NCBI RefSeq assembly: GCF_018812025.1
Contig: NC_063049.1
Coordinates: 34,344,447 to 34,408,446 of the forward strand
Source: Megalobrama amblycephala
Taxonomy: Eukaryota; Chordata; Actinopteri; Cypriniformes; Xenocyprididae
Reading direction: 5' to 3'
DNA: 64,000 bases
Below, piece by piece: positions 35,390 to 47,721 of this stretch (positions are counted from its first letter, which is position 1; every line of letters begins with the position of its first letter). The position numbers were made by a program, and so were the translations under genes. Below the pieces are notes generated by a model, which saw only the letters and a program-made list of their open reading frames with translations, ran no database searches and was not told the DNA's origin.

Positions 35390-38220
35390 CATTAAAAATA
35401 AATCCTGGTAAACTGTACTTTGTCCATTTAAACAGGTTTGAACAGACTTTTGTGGGACCCACAATTCTCTTGATTGATCAACAACTCTAACAGTTTGTTA
35501 TCCCGTGCTTGTTAGCAAATAATTATTCTTTAATAAAAGAAAACTGTCTCCAGCTTTATTACGAAGCCATCATCTGCTAAACAGAGACATCTTGACAATC
35601 TCATAATTTAGATATTAGGAAAGCCCATAGCTCAGATAATATTACTATATAATGAAAGATAAATCCAAAGTCCATCAACTGAGTTTGTCATTTTTATTAG
35701 TGTCTTTACAAGAGAGTGAAATGAGATGACTGATTCTGAGAAAAATAATAAGGCTGTGTACTATTGGCTTAATGATATCTTTATTACCACAACAATTTTT
35801 TGAGAATTCCAGCACTGAGGTCTTTTAAGGCACATTTAAAAATACAACTCATCCTTATGAAAAACTATTTTTAGTGTCCTAATGTTTTTTTGGCAGGATA
35901 GCATGCACAAAATGTCCCCACTACCTGACAGATGTCACTAAAAATAGGTGTCCTAAGGAATCACTCTGGTCTCTGTGGCTGCGTAAACAGCAAAAAAAAA
36001 AAAAAAAAAAGTGTCTGAATCAGCCAGTCTGAAACTCTCTCTTCCTTTAAACCTTTTTGCACATTAAGGTTGGCTGATATTGAGTTCGCTGACATGCTTT
36101 GGAGGGCAGAGTTCTTTAAAGCCAACAAGAAATCAAAATCGACCTTATTTATTTATTTTGTTATGCACATTCCTGGTCTACTTGTGCATGTTATTCGGGA
36201 TAAAAAAAAGTCTTTGTAATTCTTTGTCAAAGTCTTCAAAATGACTCTCTTTTCAACCCCTATCCTTCAACTCCATAGACCTTAGGTTAGACACCAAATT
36301 GAATCCAACGCAGATGAAAATGAGATTGAGAGTGATAGTCTTCTCTACAATGGCATGCACTGTATAAAGGTCCTAGATCATGTAATATTCACAACGCACA
36401 ACTTTTAAAACAATTTTTAAAGCTATTTATCTACTGAAAGACATTTCGTTAGCTGAACAAGCGGATTATTGTTAAACAGCAGTACAGTCAACACTGTACA
36501 CACTGAATTTCAGTTCCTCACAGCCTTTCATTCCTGTCAAAAATTAAATATGGCGCTAACCTGATTAAGTTCTATTATGGTAATGTAGCAATTCTTGGTC
36601 CAATCAGTTCCTGAAGGATATAATCAAATCTTGTCCCCCCACAATATCAGTTTTGATCTTCGTTTCTAGACATCCTGTCTGAATGTGTTCCTCTCAGTCT
36701 CACAGTCAGGAAAATGACAGGCACATGAGCACTAATAGAGATCTGGAAGTTTTTACCTCAAAATTGTTAGGTGAACTCTTCAGAGACTTCTCGCTCTGCT
36801 ATCATGCCATTTTAGTACTAAACTATTGTGGTATCATGGAATCTAAACCACAAGCTAACTTCTGACAAATAATCCTTGTTGCAGAGCAGTAAGAGAGAGA
36901 ACATAATGAAACGCACATTCTGGAGTGCATAAAGACCGTCTGTTGGACGTGTAGTGTTCATAGACCACAGTGCTGGGGTGAGATAGCAGTTCAGCAGAAG
37001 CATATTTACGCCATCTGCCAGTCTTCCTGCTTTAAACATGCAGATCTGCTCTGAACATAAAGCAGCTCTGCTGTCATGTGTCTATTTTTTCACTCTGGCT
37101 TCTGCCTTTTTCAGCTTTTTGAATAATGTGCTTAATTTGGAGTTTCTCCAAGTTAATGCAGTTCTTTTTTTCTCTCTCTTTCTCTTTTTGGGTTATGTAG
37201 TCAGTGAGTTTAGTTGAGGGAGGCACAGGGCTAATTTAGACACTGCTTGCTCTGAAAATCACATAATGACATCCTGAAAAGAAAGCGAGATGGCCACACC
37301 AGAGCCTGCGGTTAACGCAGATCTTTTCCAGACAGCACTGGGCCCATCCTCCTCCCTCTCGCTGCCTTCACTGCTTAGTATTCAGGGTCCAAAATGAACA
37401 ATCACTAAGTGCCAATATGATGATAAAACTGGCCGGTAATTTTAGGAAGGAACTGCAGCGTAATAAATGCAATGCAAATCATCTTAATAATTTGTTTAAA
37501 ACATGCTAACCATCCTTTAATCTTTTTATGTAAGGTATGGTTTATATTGACAATACAGTATATGTTGAATTATATTATACTTTTTGCTTAGTTAAATTTA
37601 TCTTGTTTTAGGAATATTTGTCTGGAAAACATGATAATAATAAAATAATATAATATAAGCTAATTATTTTGTTATGTTTGCATTATTTTATTATCTACAT
37701 ATTTGTATTGACAATTAAATTAAATAATATATATATGGTGAATAATATATATGGAGGCAAAGTCCTTACATTTTTTATTTATTTATTTATTTATTTATAA
37801 AACAAATGTAAATTAATGCATTACTCTTAACATTGTCACATTTTCCTTAAATAAACATTAATGAAGTCAATCTTAAATTAAGTCAATCTCATCAAGTTAG
37901 TGTTTAAGCATTTATTGCAAAATTATAACTAAAGGCAGTAACAATTTAAAAAATATATTTAATTTGTGTATTGATGTTCAGCTGTTCTTTTTAATAGTCA
38001 ACTTAGGCTTTTTCGGATCATCAGTCATGCTCGGTACACACTGTCTGTCACAGACACAAAGATGTATCTTTAATTTCACCAAGCTGATTGCACTAAACCC
38101 CCCGCAGTCATCATGTTTTCAGGTCTTTTCAAGTTTAATTTTGACATGACATAAAGTGGTATCTAAGTGGCTGAGCTGTTAACTTACTTTTCAATTAGTC
38201 TTCCCATTGATGCCATCATT
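35390..38220. other. Intronic sequence, no gene seen
   Basis: A poly-A run lies at 35992-36010 and a (TTTA)n run near 37772-37798. 37200-37400 is GC-richer and repeat-free. No coding signal. Confidence 0.45.
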
Positions 38221-38487
38221 TTGTTCACACTGCATTCACATGGGGTGTGGACGTTAACGCTTCTCATTTACTTTGCTTCATGCGTTGCCAAACTGAATTG
38301 TGGGTTCCGTTGCGTCGCTTCACTCGCGTTGCTCGCGGCAGAAGTTAAAATTTCTCAACTTTTCAAGTGCCGACGCAGGCGTCAGCCAATCAGATTGCCT
38401 TATGCAAATACCCTAGAGCAGTTGCTAGCCAATTGCATTCACGCAACACCGGAAAGTAATGTGATTGGCTGTTATCACTATTACGGT

Positions 38488-38519
38488 CATAGACATCATA
38501 TACCTGTATGATGTCTATG
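38488..38519. mobile_element. 32-bp palindromic micro-element with 8-bp target duplication
   Basis: A palindrome starting CATAGACATCAT and ending ATGATGTCTATG is flanked by exact 8-bp direct repeats ATTACGGT (38480-38487 and 38520-38527). Eight-base duplications are typical of hAT transposition. It is far too short to carry more than its termini. Confidence 0.65.
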
Positions 38520-38550
38520 ATTACGGTTACATCAGCACCAAGCTTCAGAC

Positions 38551-38573
38551 CATAGACATATATAATGTCTATG
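38551..38573. mobile_element. 23-bp palindromic micro-element with 8-bp target duplication
   Basis: CATAGACAT...ATGTCTATG flanked by exact CTTCAGAC repeats (38543-38550 and 38574-38581). It has the same outer ten bases as the 32-bp element 32 bp upstream, so both likely stem from one family. Confidence 0.65.
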
Positions 38574-39043
38574 CTTCAGACAAGCCCTCCTTCAAACTTT
38601 GACGCCGACACCCCGTGTGAATGCGGCGTCATTCAGACTGACTCGTGGAACATGCACATAAACAAGAGACGGGATTTATCACACAAACCAATCATATCCA
38701 ATCATAACCAATTTCATCCAATCATAGCGCGATGGAGGCTTTGCCTCCTCTCACATGACTTTCTGCCTTTCATTCTCAATTACCCCCCACAAAACCCACC
38801 GCACGCTTTAGCGGGTCTGTTGATTTTCTATGAGGGGAAGGTAGGCATGAGAGACGCGGTCTCCCGCTGTAACTTTATCTGCAGGTGTCGCTGTTGGACA
38901 GTGTTCCTTTAAAAATACGAATGACTTGCACACTTTTTAATGTCACATTTTGTAATATTTGCTTTGTTTTATTTTTGTAATATGGATTATTTTCTCATTC
39001 TTTTTATTGAGGGGTGTTTGTCTCTTCAGAGGAAATGCCCCCG

Positions 39044-39047
<4 letters not shown>

Positions 39048-39122
<75 letters not shown>
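39048..39122 (+). repeat. (TA)n microsatellite
   Basis: About 35 TA units. Confidence 0.95.
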
Positions 39123-39126
<4 letters not shown>

Positions 39127-39381
39127 TTTTTTCAGGCCATGGACCCCTTATAGAGTAGAAAATGTTCCATGGACTCCCTCATAATTATACATTGATTAAA
39201 CCCAAGTTTGGGAGTATTGAACACAATTTGCTTGTTTTCCTGGTGCAGATGTTCCCCATCTGTAAATATGCGCTTTTCAATTATACAGCATCTTCTGGAA
39301 AATAAGTCGCACCCATTCAAACGTTAGTTTTTGAGAGAAATTTTATTTATTACTACATTCAAAAATAATGTAAAATACTGT

Positions 39382-40710
39382 TTAAGGGGACCTATTATGC
39401 AAAATTCACTTTTGCCTGGTGTTTGGACATAAATGTGTGTTGGCAGTGTGTGTACACAACCACCCTATAGTGATAAAAATCCACCCACTCCTTTTTTTAA
39501 TCCCCATAAATCATAAGTGAACAAGCCGTTTCCAGCTGTCAGTGTGAGGTCACAAAAGCCACAGGCCCCGCCCACAGTGTTGACTGACACTTAAGTTTGA
39601 ACATAGAACCGCCCTGAGCGCGTTGTTTACAGCGAGTCCACCATTGCTGCACTGACGAGAATGTCTCCCAAGCGTTTTGTGTTTGGTGTTCTGTAGCTTG
39701 ATGGATTAATCCACATAACTCTCTTCATTTACTCCCAAAACCGGAGCCGCTGAAGACGAGGTGGATTAACTTGGTTTTCCAGGAAAATGCTCCCTCATTC
39801 TGTCAAAATTCGTGTATGTCTGCGAGAATCATTTCACACCGGACTGCTTAGTGAACGAATATCAATACAAAGAGACAATACAAAACAGAGACTGTACTAA
39901 AATGTGGTACTCAAGGATATACAAGTAAAAACTGTTCGTGATCCAGTTTTAAGACTCCAGAGTGATACTATACGGCAGTAATGAAGGTGAGAGCACTTTA
40001 TTACAGTTCATCTGAGCTTATTTACGGGTATAAAGTTTATTAAGCACCACCCGAAAGGCATAAGGTCTTTATATATTCGTTTACTGTTAGGAGAGTTTCT
40101 GTGTACTTGTGTATGTTTATGTGTATGTATGTTGGTGATAATACAAGGATAAGAGAGAGAGTTTATGGATAATATTTTAATGCACACTTGCAGTGTATTA
40201 TTCAGCTCTTACAGAGATTTTCTAGAGTGAAAACAGACGCTTCATCTTTTCTATGAAGTACAATAAACGTCATAAAACTCATCTGTATAGTTTTGGCCAT
40301 CATTTGGACGGTACAACAGGCCTGTACTAATATAGTAGATTAAAAACAAGAAGGCAATATAAGTTATAACCGTAATTGAACTAAACTATACCTGTTCTAT
40401 CTCCATGCAGCATATATTCGCAGTTTCTGACATTATTGTGCATCCTGACTGAATCCTGACAGGGGAGAACCATGGGGAGAACGAGCTCTTGAAGCTCCGC
40501 CCTCTTAGGCCGAGCGCAGCAGCTCATTTGCATTTAAAGGGCCCACGCTGAAACGGCTCGTTTTTGCTCAACCACTAAAAGTGGCAATTTTAACATGCTA
40601 TAAAAAATTATCTGTGGGGTATTTTGAGCTAAAACTTCACATACACACTCTGGGAACATCAGAGACTATTTTTACATCTTGTTAAACATGGCATAATAGG
40701 TCCCCTTTAA
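39382..40710. mobile_element. TTAA-flanked element with THAP remnant (Kolobok-like)
   Basis: Inverted ends GGGGACCTATTATGC and GCATAATAGGTCCCC are each bordered by TTAA (39382-39385 and 40707-40710). TTAA duplications occur in piggyBac and Kolobok elements, and Kolobok elements are associated with THAP-domain proteins, which fits the remnant inside. The element is about 1.3 kb with no intact frame. Confidence 0.7.
39661..39930 (+). pseudogene. Broken THAP-domain frame inside the TTAA element
   Basis: Fragments in successive frames read MSPKRFVFGV, then SLHLLPKPEPLKTRWINLVF, then KFVYVCENHFTPDCLVNEY. These match the order of a THAP zinc finger: N-terminal Cys region, the F/L-P-K...R-x-x-W core, and the C-x-x-H-F half. 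At least two frameshifts separate them and the first Cys ligands are not visible. THAP domains bind DNA and occur in P-element and Kolobok transposases and host THAP proteins. Confidence 0.6.
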
Positions 40711-40714
40711 ATAA

Positions 40715-42635
40715 AATGAAATGTTTACAAACATTATAAACATCTTTTATTTCCCCTAATTCAACAACAAATCATTTAAATTTAACCGTATTCAGAACAA
40801 AACAAGAATGAAAAATGAAATGAATAAACATAATATAGTGGCATTCATTACAAACAACATTTATTTTACAGCCTAAGCTAATTTATTTTAAGCTGAACTG
40901 TAAATGGCATTGGCTCCTCTCATTGGCACAAATTCAAATATTTCCAAATTCACATATATTTGGATGCTACATTATTATTCATTATGTAAACAAGGCTTTG
41001 TACTTCACTTGTGTCCCAATATCCGCGTAAAACAGCATCCTTCATGTACGCAAAAATGTGTTTGGAATAACACAGTATATTATACAGTACAGCAAATTAT
41101 TTTGCAGATCCCCCAAGCTTTTCGCCACGGATCCCACTTTGAGAACTGCTATAATAGAGTACATTTTTATGACTTTGTTAGTATGTAGGCCCATTTGTGT
41201 GTTTTCAGTGTGTATGCATGACAGTTGTTTGCTTCTGTGTGTTGGTGTGTGTTATGGATGCATTAAATCCCATCTGCTGCAGCAGTATGTCAGTTTTCTG
41301 GTTCTGGGACTCGTGCGGCGCTCTCTGTGCCTGCAAGGGTGGTATTATTCTGTCTTGCTGGAGTTCTCAGTGTGAACATGCCGCGAAGGGCCCTCACGTT
41401 CATGCAGTGTGAGTCAGTGTGTGGAACGCTCGCATATTATCTGGTGGCAGAGAGGAAAACGCTACATTTTCACCTCAGATTCCCTGAAGCACAAGCAGAG
41501 TCAGAGCTCTGCTGCTCATTTCTGATTCACCAGAACAGGATACATACTGTAGATAGATGGATAGATAGGGGTGCATGTAGATTTGCTATTTGTAGTATTT
41601 TGCAAAGTTATTGAACATTTTTAGATTAGCATTTCCCAGCAATATTATTATTTTTTTAACCCTGAAAATCATATTGCTTATACTGTAAGTAAGTATGGTA
41701 ATCATTCTGTATGGAATAAGGTAATTCCTTTATTTTTACATTCAGGTTACCTTTGCTGTCATCTATTGCTCACTTAAATTTCAAAATTGATTTTAATGTC
41801 TGCCAGAATTTTAATATCAGTGCATCCCTATTCTGATACCATCATTGCACACCATGTTAACACCGCTGTACTGGGTTATAGGGGATAACGGATAGAGGAT
41901 ATACATACCAGTACACCAGTGAATATATCCATCTTTTCTTTTCAGATTTTTCTAGGAAAATTTTTACTGTAGGCACTCTTTATCTAACTCTATCACTCAA
42001 ACAAACAGTCCTAAATGCCGATGGGAATACAGAGTTGTTCAGGTTTATCTGGAACCAAAGCTGCAGACATAAGAACATTATTCTCCTTAATAAAGACATG
42101 TTGAAGTGGCTATGAATGGAGTTGAGCAGTGGTGACTGTTGTGTCAGAGCCGCTGTCATACGCTGATAACTGGAGCTCTTTATTTAGTTCAGGCCTGAGG
42201 AGATGTTCTCTTGTGCCTCCATCAGAGACTCGTTTGCCCACGAATGGCTTACAGAATGATGCAGTGAAAATCTATGTCAGGCTTTCTTTATGTCCATGGA
42301 GTGTGTGAAGGAGATAAATGGTCTGTTTCAAAACCTATTGAGCTGCCTTGCTGTTTACTGTCTATAAAGGCAACTTTCTTCTAAGGCATCTTAAATATAA
42401 ATGTGACTGATTTGAAAACTCTACAAAGGCTTCAAACAGCACTCCTTACATTTGATTTCAGTAGAATTTGGTGTTAGCATATGCTAATCTTATTGATGTT
42501 ATACTCAGATAAAAATACACAGAAAACACAAATATTGGGTAAAATAAATTTTTATTTAGATTGAACTGTTAATTTTGGTGGATTTTTTTCTGTCTTTCTG
42601 CTTATCACAGTGCATTGTGGGTTTGTCTTCTCCAT
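40715..42635. other. Intronic sequence, no gene seen
   Basis: Several overlapping frames at 40904-41614 share no common reading and have no recognisable motif. No repeat family identified. Confidence 0.45.
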
Positions 42636-42644
42636 GAAGTGCTG

Positions 42645-42935
42645 TTCAAAAAATTTGGGGTCAGTAAGATTTTTTTTTTTTTTTTAAGAAAATACTTTTA
42701 TTTAGTAAGGGTGCATTAAATTGGTCCAAAAATGACATTATACATTTATATTGCTTCAAAAGATTTCAAATAAATGCTGTTCTTTTGAAATGTATAATCA
42801 TTTATTTTTTGTCACGTTTATTGACCATTTCTTGTTTCTTGAGCATCAGATCAGCATATTAGAATGATTTCTGAAAGGTGTGACATTGAAGACTGGAGAA
42901 ATGGCTGCTGAAAATTTAAAGCATAAATAGCCTTC
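42645..42935 (+). repeat. Dispersed repeat, family A
   Basis: TTTGGGGTCAGTAAGATTTT, AAGGGTGCATTAAATTGGTC, TTAGAATGATTTCTGAAAGG and GACTGGAGAAATGGCTGCTG appear in this order, as in the copy at 51665. Confidence 0.65.
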
Positions 42936-43213
42936 ATATCGGTAGTTTAACATGCTGCCTTTGTAGGCAAAGAGAGAGAATTAAGGGTTTTAGGTGTGCC
43001 ATTAAGCACTAATGTATGTGCTGTAGTGAAGGCCTGTCTCTGTGGTTTGTCCAGGTGTGTGTGTGTTGTGCACAGTTGTATGCTGATTGCCTAGGTTATG
43101 ATCTAATTAAAGAACTAATTAGCTCATTCTGTGTATGCTCCCATATGTTCTTTCTCCCAAATTTAAACAGGTATTTACTTTATCAGTAATATCCTTAAAA
43201 CATTACATTAAAT

Positions 43214-44686
43214 GAGTACACCCCCTTTGAAAAGTAACATTTTAAACAATATCTCAATAAACACAAACAATTCCCAAAATGTTGACAAGACTAAGTTTAA
43301 TATAACATTTGTTTAACTTGTAACATGAAAGTAAGGTTAATAATATAACTTAGATTACACATTTTTCAGTTTTACTCAAATTAGGGTGATGCAAAAATGA
43401 GTACACCCCACAACAAAAACTACTACATCTAGTACTTTGTATGGCCTCCATGATTTTTAATGACAGCACCAAGTCTTCTAGGCATGGAATTAACAAGTTG
43501 GCAACATTTTGCAACATCTATCTTTTTCCATTCTTCAAGAATGAGCTCTTTTAGAGACTGGATGCTGGATGGAGAGTGATGCTCAACTTGTCTCTTCAGA
43601 ATTCCCCATAGGTGTTCGATTGGGTTCAGATCAGGAGCCACTGAATCACTTTCACCATGTTCTTCTTCAGAAATCCAACAGTGGCCTTAGAAGTGTGTAT
43701 AGGATCATTGTCATGTTGGAAAAGTGAACGACGACCAAGGGCACGGAGTGATGGTAGCATCTTCTCTTTCAGTATAGAGCAGTACATCTGTGAATTCATG
43801 ATGCCATCAATGAAATGCAGCTCCCCGACACCAGCAGCACTCATGCAGCCCCACATAAGGACACTGCCACCACAATGTTTCACTGTAGGCACCATGCATT
43901 TTTCTTTGTATTCCTCACCTTTCCTCATACAGTTTTGAAGCCAAACACTTATCTTGGTCTCATCACTCTAGAGTATAAAGTCCCAGTAGTCTTTATCTTT
44001 GTCAGCATGGGCCCTGGCAAACTCTAGGTGGGCTTTTTTGTGCCTGGGCTTTAGGAGAGGCTTCTTTCATGGACGGCACCCATGCATGCCATTCCTCTAC
44101 AGTGTACGCCTTATTGTGTCACGGGAAATAGTCACCCCAGTTTGGCTTTCTACTTCTTTAGATAACTGCAGTGAACTCTGTGAGATGGTTGCAGTTCCAT
44201 CTTTTTTAAATTTTTGTACCACTTTTGCTACAGTATTCTGACTGATAAGTAAAGCTTTGCTGATCTTCTTGTAGCCTTCACCTTTCTGGTGTAAAGAAAT
44301 TATTTTCTTTCTTAGGTCTTGTGTTATTTCTCTTCCATGTGGTGCCATTGCTGACAGCATGAAATGGGAAGGGGTTTTAACACCTTTTATAGTCACCTGT
44401 TTGCTGGACACCTGTGTAATGAATAATTAGACTCACCTGTGGTTGAATTCTTGTTAAATTAGACATTTGTAGTCTAAAATGTAGCTTTGCTCCAGAGACT
44501 TTCAGTGGGGTGTACTCATTTTTGCATCACCCTAATTTGAGTAAAACTGAAAAATGTGTAATCTAAGTTATATTATTAACTTTACTTTCATGTTATAAGT
44601 TAAACAGATGTTATATTAAACTTAGTCTTGTCAACATTTTGGAAATTGTTTTTGTGTTCATGGAGATATTGTTTAAAATGTATGTT
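43214..44686 (-). mobile_element. Decayed Tc1-like transposon with long IR/DR termini
   Basis: Inverted repeats of about 190-200 bp flank a broken transposase. The left repeat carries two direct repeats of GAGTACACCCC (43214-43224 and 43400-43410), the IR/DR arrangement known from Sleeping Beauty-type elements. On the right only the inner copy (GGGGTGTACTC, 44508-44518) is present; sequence matching the left repeat stops near 44686, before the expected outer copy. The right end is therefore lost. Confidence 0.85.
43429..44348 (-). pseudogene. Tc1-like transposase pseudogene
   Basis: Minus-strand fragments cover a DD34E transposase. It starts MAPHGREITQDLRKK at 44348 with the helix-turn-helix segment GYKKISKALLISQNTVAKV. 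The SDET segment (first Asp) follows, but the Trp expected before it is a TAG stop (complement of 43968-43970). Then come GGSVLMWGCMSAAGVGELHF, HDNDPIHTSK (second Asp), and after a frameshift near 43640, APDLNPIEHLWGILKRQ (Glu) and the usual end GGHTKY. About 920 bp remain where some 1,020 would be expected, so there are deletions too. The element cannot encode its own transposase. Confidence 0.88.
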
Positions 44687-44738
44687 TTTTTTGTTGTTGT
44701 TTTGCAGCTAATAGTGTTTCCTCATGATCTGTTTGCAG

Positions 44739-44828
44739 GTGTTTATTACACTGAGAGACTCTTCAGGGCCCTGAAGCCTCCTCCTAAGTACGCCACCAAT
44801 CATCACTGGAGTACCACCACCTAGACAG
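44739..44828 (+). other. Candidate exon with a 28-codon open frame ending in TAG
   Basis: CTGTTTGCAG at 44729-44738 is a good acceptor; ACAG|GTACCA at 44829 is a possible donor. Only one frame is open. It runs in from the acceptor as ...VYYTERLFRALKPPP then KYATNHHWSTTT and stops at TAG 44822-44824, with mostly C or G third positions. I do not recognise the peptide. It may be a conserved 5' UTR exon of the downstream gene, a terminal coding exon, or chance. A second possible acceptor, GTTGTTTTGCAG, ends at 44707. The segment starts about 50 bp after a Tc1-like transposon ends. Confidence 0.35.
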
Positions 44829-44829
44829 G

Positions 44830-47720
44830 TACCAGCCAATCCCTGCAGCACATCTCTAGCATGACCAACACATTGCAGTAACGTCATATGCAGAACCTCT
44901 GATCTTTTGTACATCCCAGTTCTCTTGATTCTGTTGTAATTAGTAAGACCAAATTCACTTTAAGGCAAGTTAGTCCACTTGACTGCCATCTTGGCAACAC
45001 CCCTAGGCAGCTATTTTCTGTGCAGTATAAATATATATTCTATGTTAGCTATATATAAAATGTTAATAGAGAACTCCTTCCCTTTTAGGGATTGTGGTCA
45101 ATTTGACCCTTTTTGTGTGATAGTGATTTCAGACACACTAATTCTGTTCTCACTTAATGTTTAGTATGTACATATAGCAGTGGACCCTGTCTATAATGCC
45201 ACCCTCAGCTCTTGCATTTCAATTGCACTTTTTGGTGACATGATGCTGCATAGGCGATAGCAGTTTGCACCAGTGTGGCCCCAAAGGGGGTGTTTGTAAG
45301 GACCCTTCTGAATAATACACTGGAAAATGGGATATCCTACAGTCTTATGGACCTCACAGACACGTTTGAGTGAAGGTCACAACAAGACTGCAAGTCCATA
45401 TCAGATGGGCTATTTGGGACAGGGCCATATAGTCTCAGAGTCAGGGTGCATTTTATCAGTCCGCTGGGAAACAGAGTCATGTTTACAAGTTCCCAGGCTG
45501 ATACAGTGTTATATCTGATTTCAGATTAATCTGCCCTTATATGTGATTGGCAGACTTACATGTTGGCCAGACAGCTTCATCCTGACTAGTCTAAAGTCAA
45601 AGTCACACAGCGCTAAGGAAACTATATTTTTGTGTTTGTTGTGTTAGTGTGAAGAAGCCTTAAAGGCTTCTATATTACGGATCAGTACAAGATCAGTTGA
45701 CAGCACTATTCATTTTTGTACTAATCAACCTAATGCAACATTTTTGTACTAATTCTGGGTTACACTGAAGCACTGACAATGGAAGTGAATGGGGACAATC
45801 CATAAATGTTAAAAAAAATCACTCTTTCAGTTTCATTTTTAGTATTATTTATATACTATTATAGTATTTATTAATATTTTGAAATAGAAACTAAAACAAC
45901 TGTAGAAATGACAACAACTTTACAGCTTAAGTGCTACACACATTTTAACAGAAGAAGTGCTTGTATAAAAATAAGATTCACATTTCAGTGTTTAAATCCT
46001 CCTATTTTTTTGTAGCAATCGACATTGTACCACGAATGCTGTTGATTGTATTGAACCTGAAATATTCCTTTAAGCGGGCTACTGCTGTGTGGAGCAGACT
46101 ATGATTATCAAAAGTCTGTCTACACGAAACTGCCTAAGATCTGCATCCAAGAACCTTGTAACCCTGAATTGTAATACAGTGGTAGCTGGTTACAGTTACA
46201 GCTGCAGTTAGAGGTGGAGAGAATGTTTTTAGTGCTGTCTCCAGCACACAGGAGCTGTGAGTGGGTTGAGCGGGAGGCAGAGAGCCCTTCAAGCTGCTGA
46301 TGAGCATGACGCACACCCGCAAAATACCAAAACAAAAGCCAGTTAATAAGCAATGCTTTGCTTTTCTCTCTGCTTCTGTTTTCATGCGAAGCTGGAGCAG
46401 AAGGGCTTTTCATTAGCCTTCCTCTCTCTGCTTTTGAATGCACATCGGGCCCTCTGAGAGAGAGAAAAACGCAAAGGCTCTTCCTATCTGTCTAATGAAT
46501 GTTTACATGTTCATGTTGATGGGTAGGACGTGGCTTGGCGGGTCGATGTTCCCATGTGTGGACGCCCACACAGAGACGTGTGAAAGAGATGAGATTCCTG
46601 TCGTTTTTTTGACTAGAACACGTGCAGCTGTTGGTTTTATAGATGTTTGCACATACATGTCTGAGTGTTTACATGTTGATAAACGTGCATGCTCATTTAC
46701 AGAATGCATGTGGAAAAATCTTCGCCAATAAAAAAAGATTAGCAAAAAGCTAATTTTGTAATATTTTGGATTAAGCCACCATGAGTCAGCCGTGAGTCAC
46801 ACATTAAAGGATATTCCAGTGATTGAATTGCACTGTGTGAATGAAAATTTGAAACTAATTTGGCATCTATACACAACATAATTTAATAACTCTTTCTCCT
46901 TTTCTCCATTTTAGCTAGTATATAACCCTCACTGCCGCACTAGCATCCATATTAAACCTGTAGGAAGTGCAGAGCAGTGAATGGTGTCACGACCACACTT
47001 ATGCAAGCTTGTTTTTAACAGGTTTCACAGCAGATGTGTAATCTAGCCTGCAGGCTTTAATTGCATGTGTTAGATGCTGTAGCAGTATCATTCGTATCGC
47101 AGATTCGAATAGCCCCACTGTGAATTTTTAAACTACTCAAGCTTCCACAGCAAACAATAATAATTTTAAAATTAGAGGAAAGCCAGAGGGAAAACAAAAT
47201 AATGAGACGCAGATAGACACTTGTCATTCTCTTGTGATGAGTCTTATGCAAGTTAACTAGATGAGTGATGATGTTACTGTTGCTAGTCAAAAAATCCCAA
47301 AAGAATGAGCAGGATTTCTAATGGATTTTATAAAGGATCATATTAAGAATCCTCTAAATCCTCTAAACATCTGCTGAGAATTTCATCAATCTGAAATTCT
47401 GGACAAATATACTAAAAATAGGACTTTCAGTTTATCCAAAAGGATATTTGATTCTTTGATCCCCGTACACACTTTTAAAACTTTTTGAGTGGAATGTGGA
47501 AGCTAAAAGTTTACTTGAGAACACCTTGATGCATCTCAGTGGTCTTTTCAACTTGACTATTTGCTATTATTGATGCAACCTAGAGTATTATCATTAACCA
47601 GCAATAAATTAGTGTTACTTATCTTGGCAAGATTTTAGAAAGGGTATATTACCTTGAACAGTGTTTATCCAAAAACAATTTTTCCCACCTTCACAGCCTA
47701 GAATGGAATTGTGGAATTGT
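44830..47720. other. Intronic sequence, no gene seen
   Basis: Frames up to about 107 codons at 46120-46731 occur on both strands without motifs or splice context. Confidence 0.45.
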
Positions 47721-47721
47721 G

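Larger units (their letters stand above)
38224..38628. mobile_element. Palindromic non-autonomous element carrying two micro-insertions
   Basis: The left end, TTCACACTGCATTCACA with GGGGTGTGGACGTT, is mirrored at the right by GACGCCGACACCCCGTG then TGAATGCGGCG. The interior is CpG-rich (CGTTGCGTCGCTTCACTCGC). No coding capacity is seen. Two short palindromes inside are listed separately. Confidence 0.5.

Noticed and set aside
46120..46731. Small genes on both strands (80-107 codons)
   Set aside because: Overlapping frames on both strands with no motif and no splice support.
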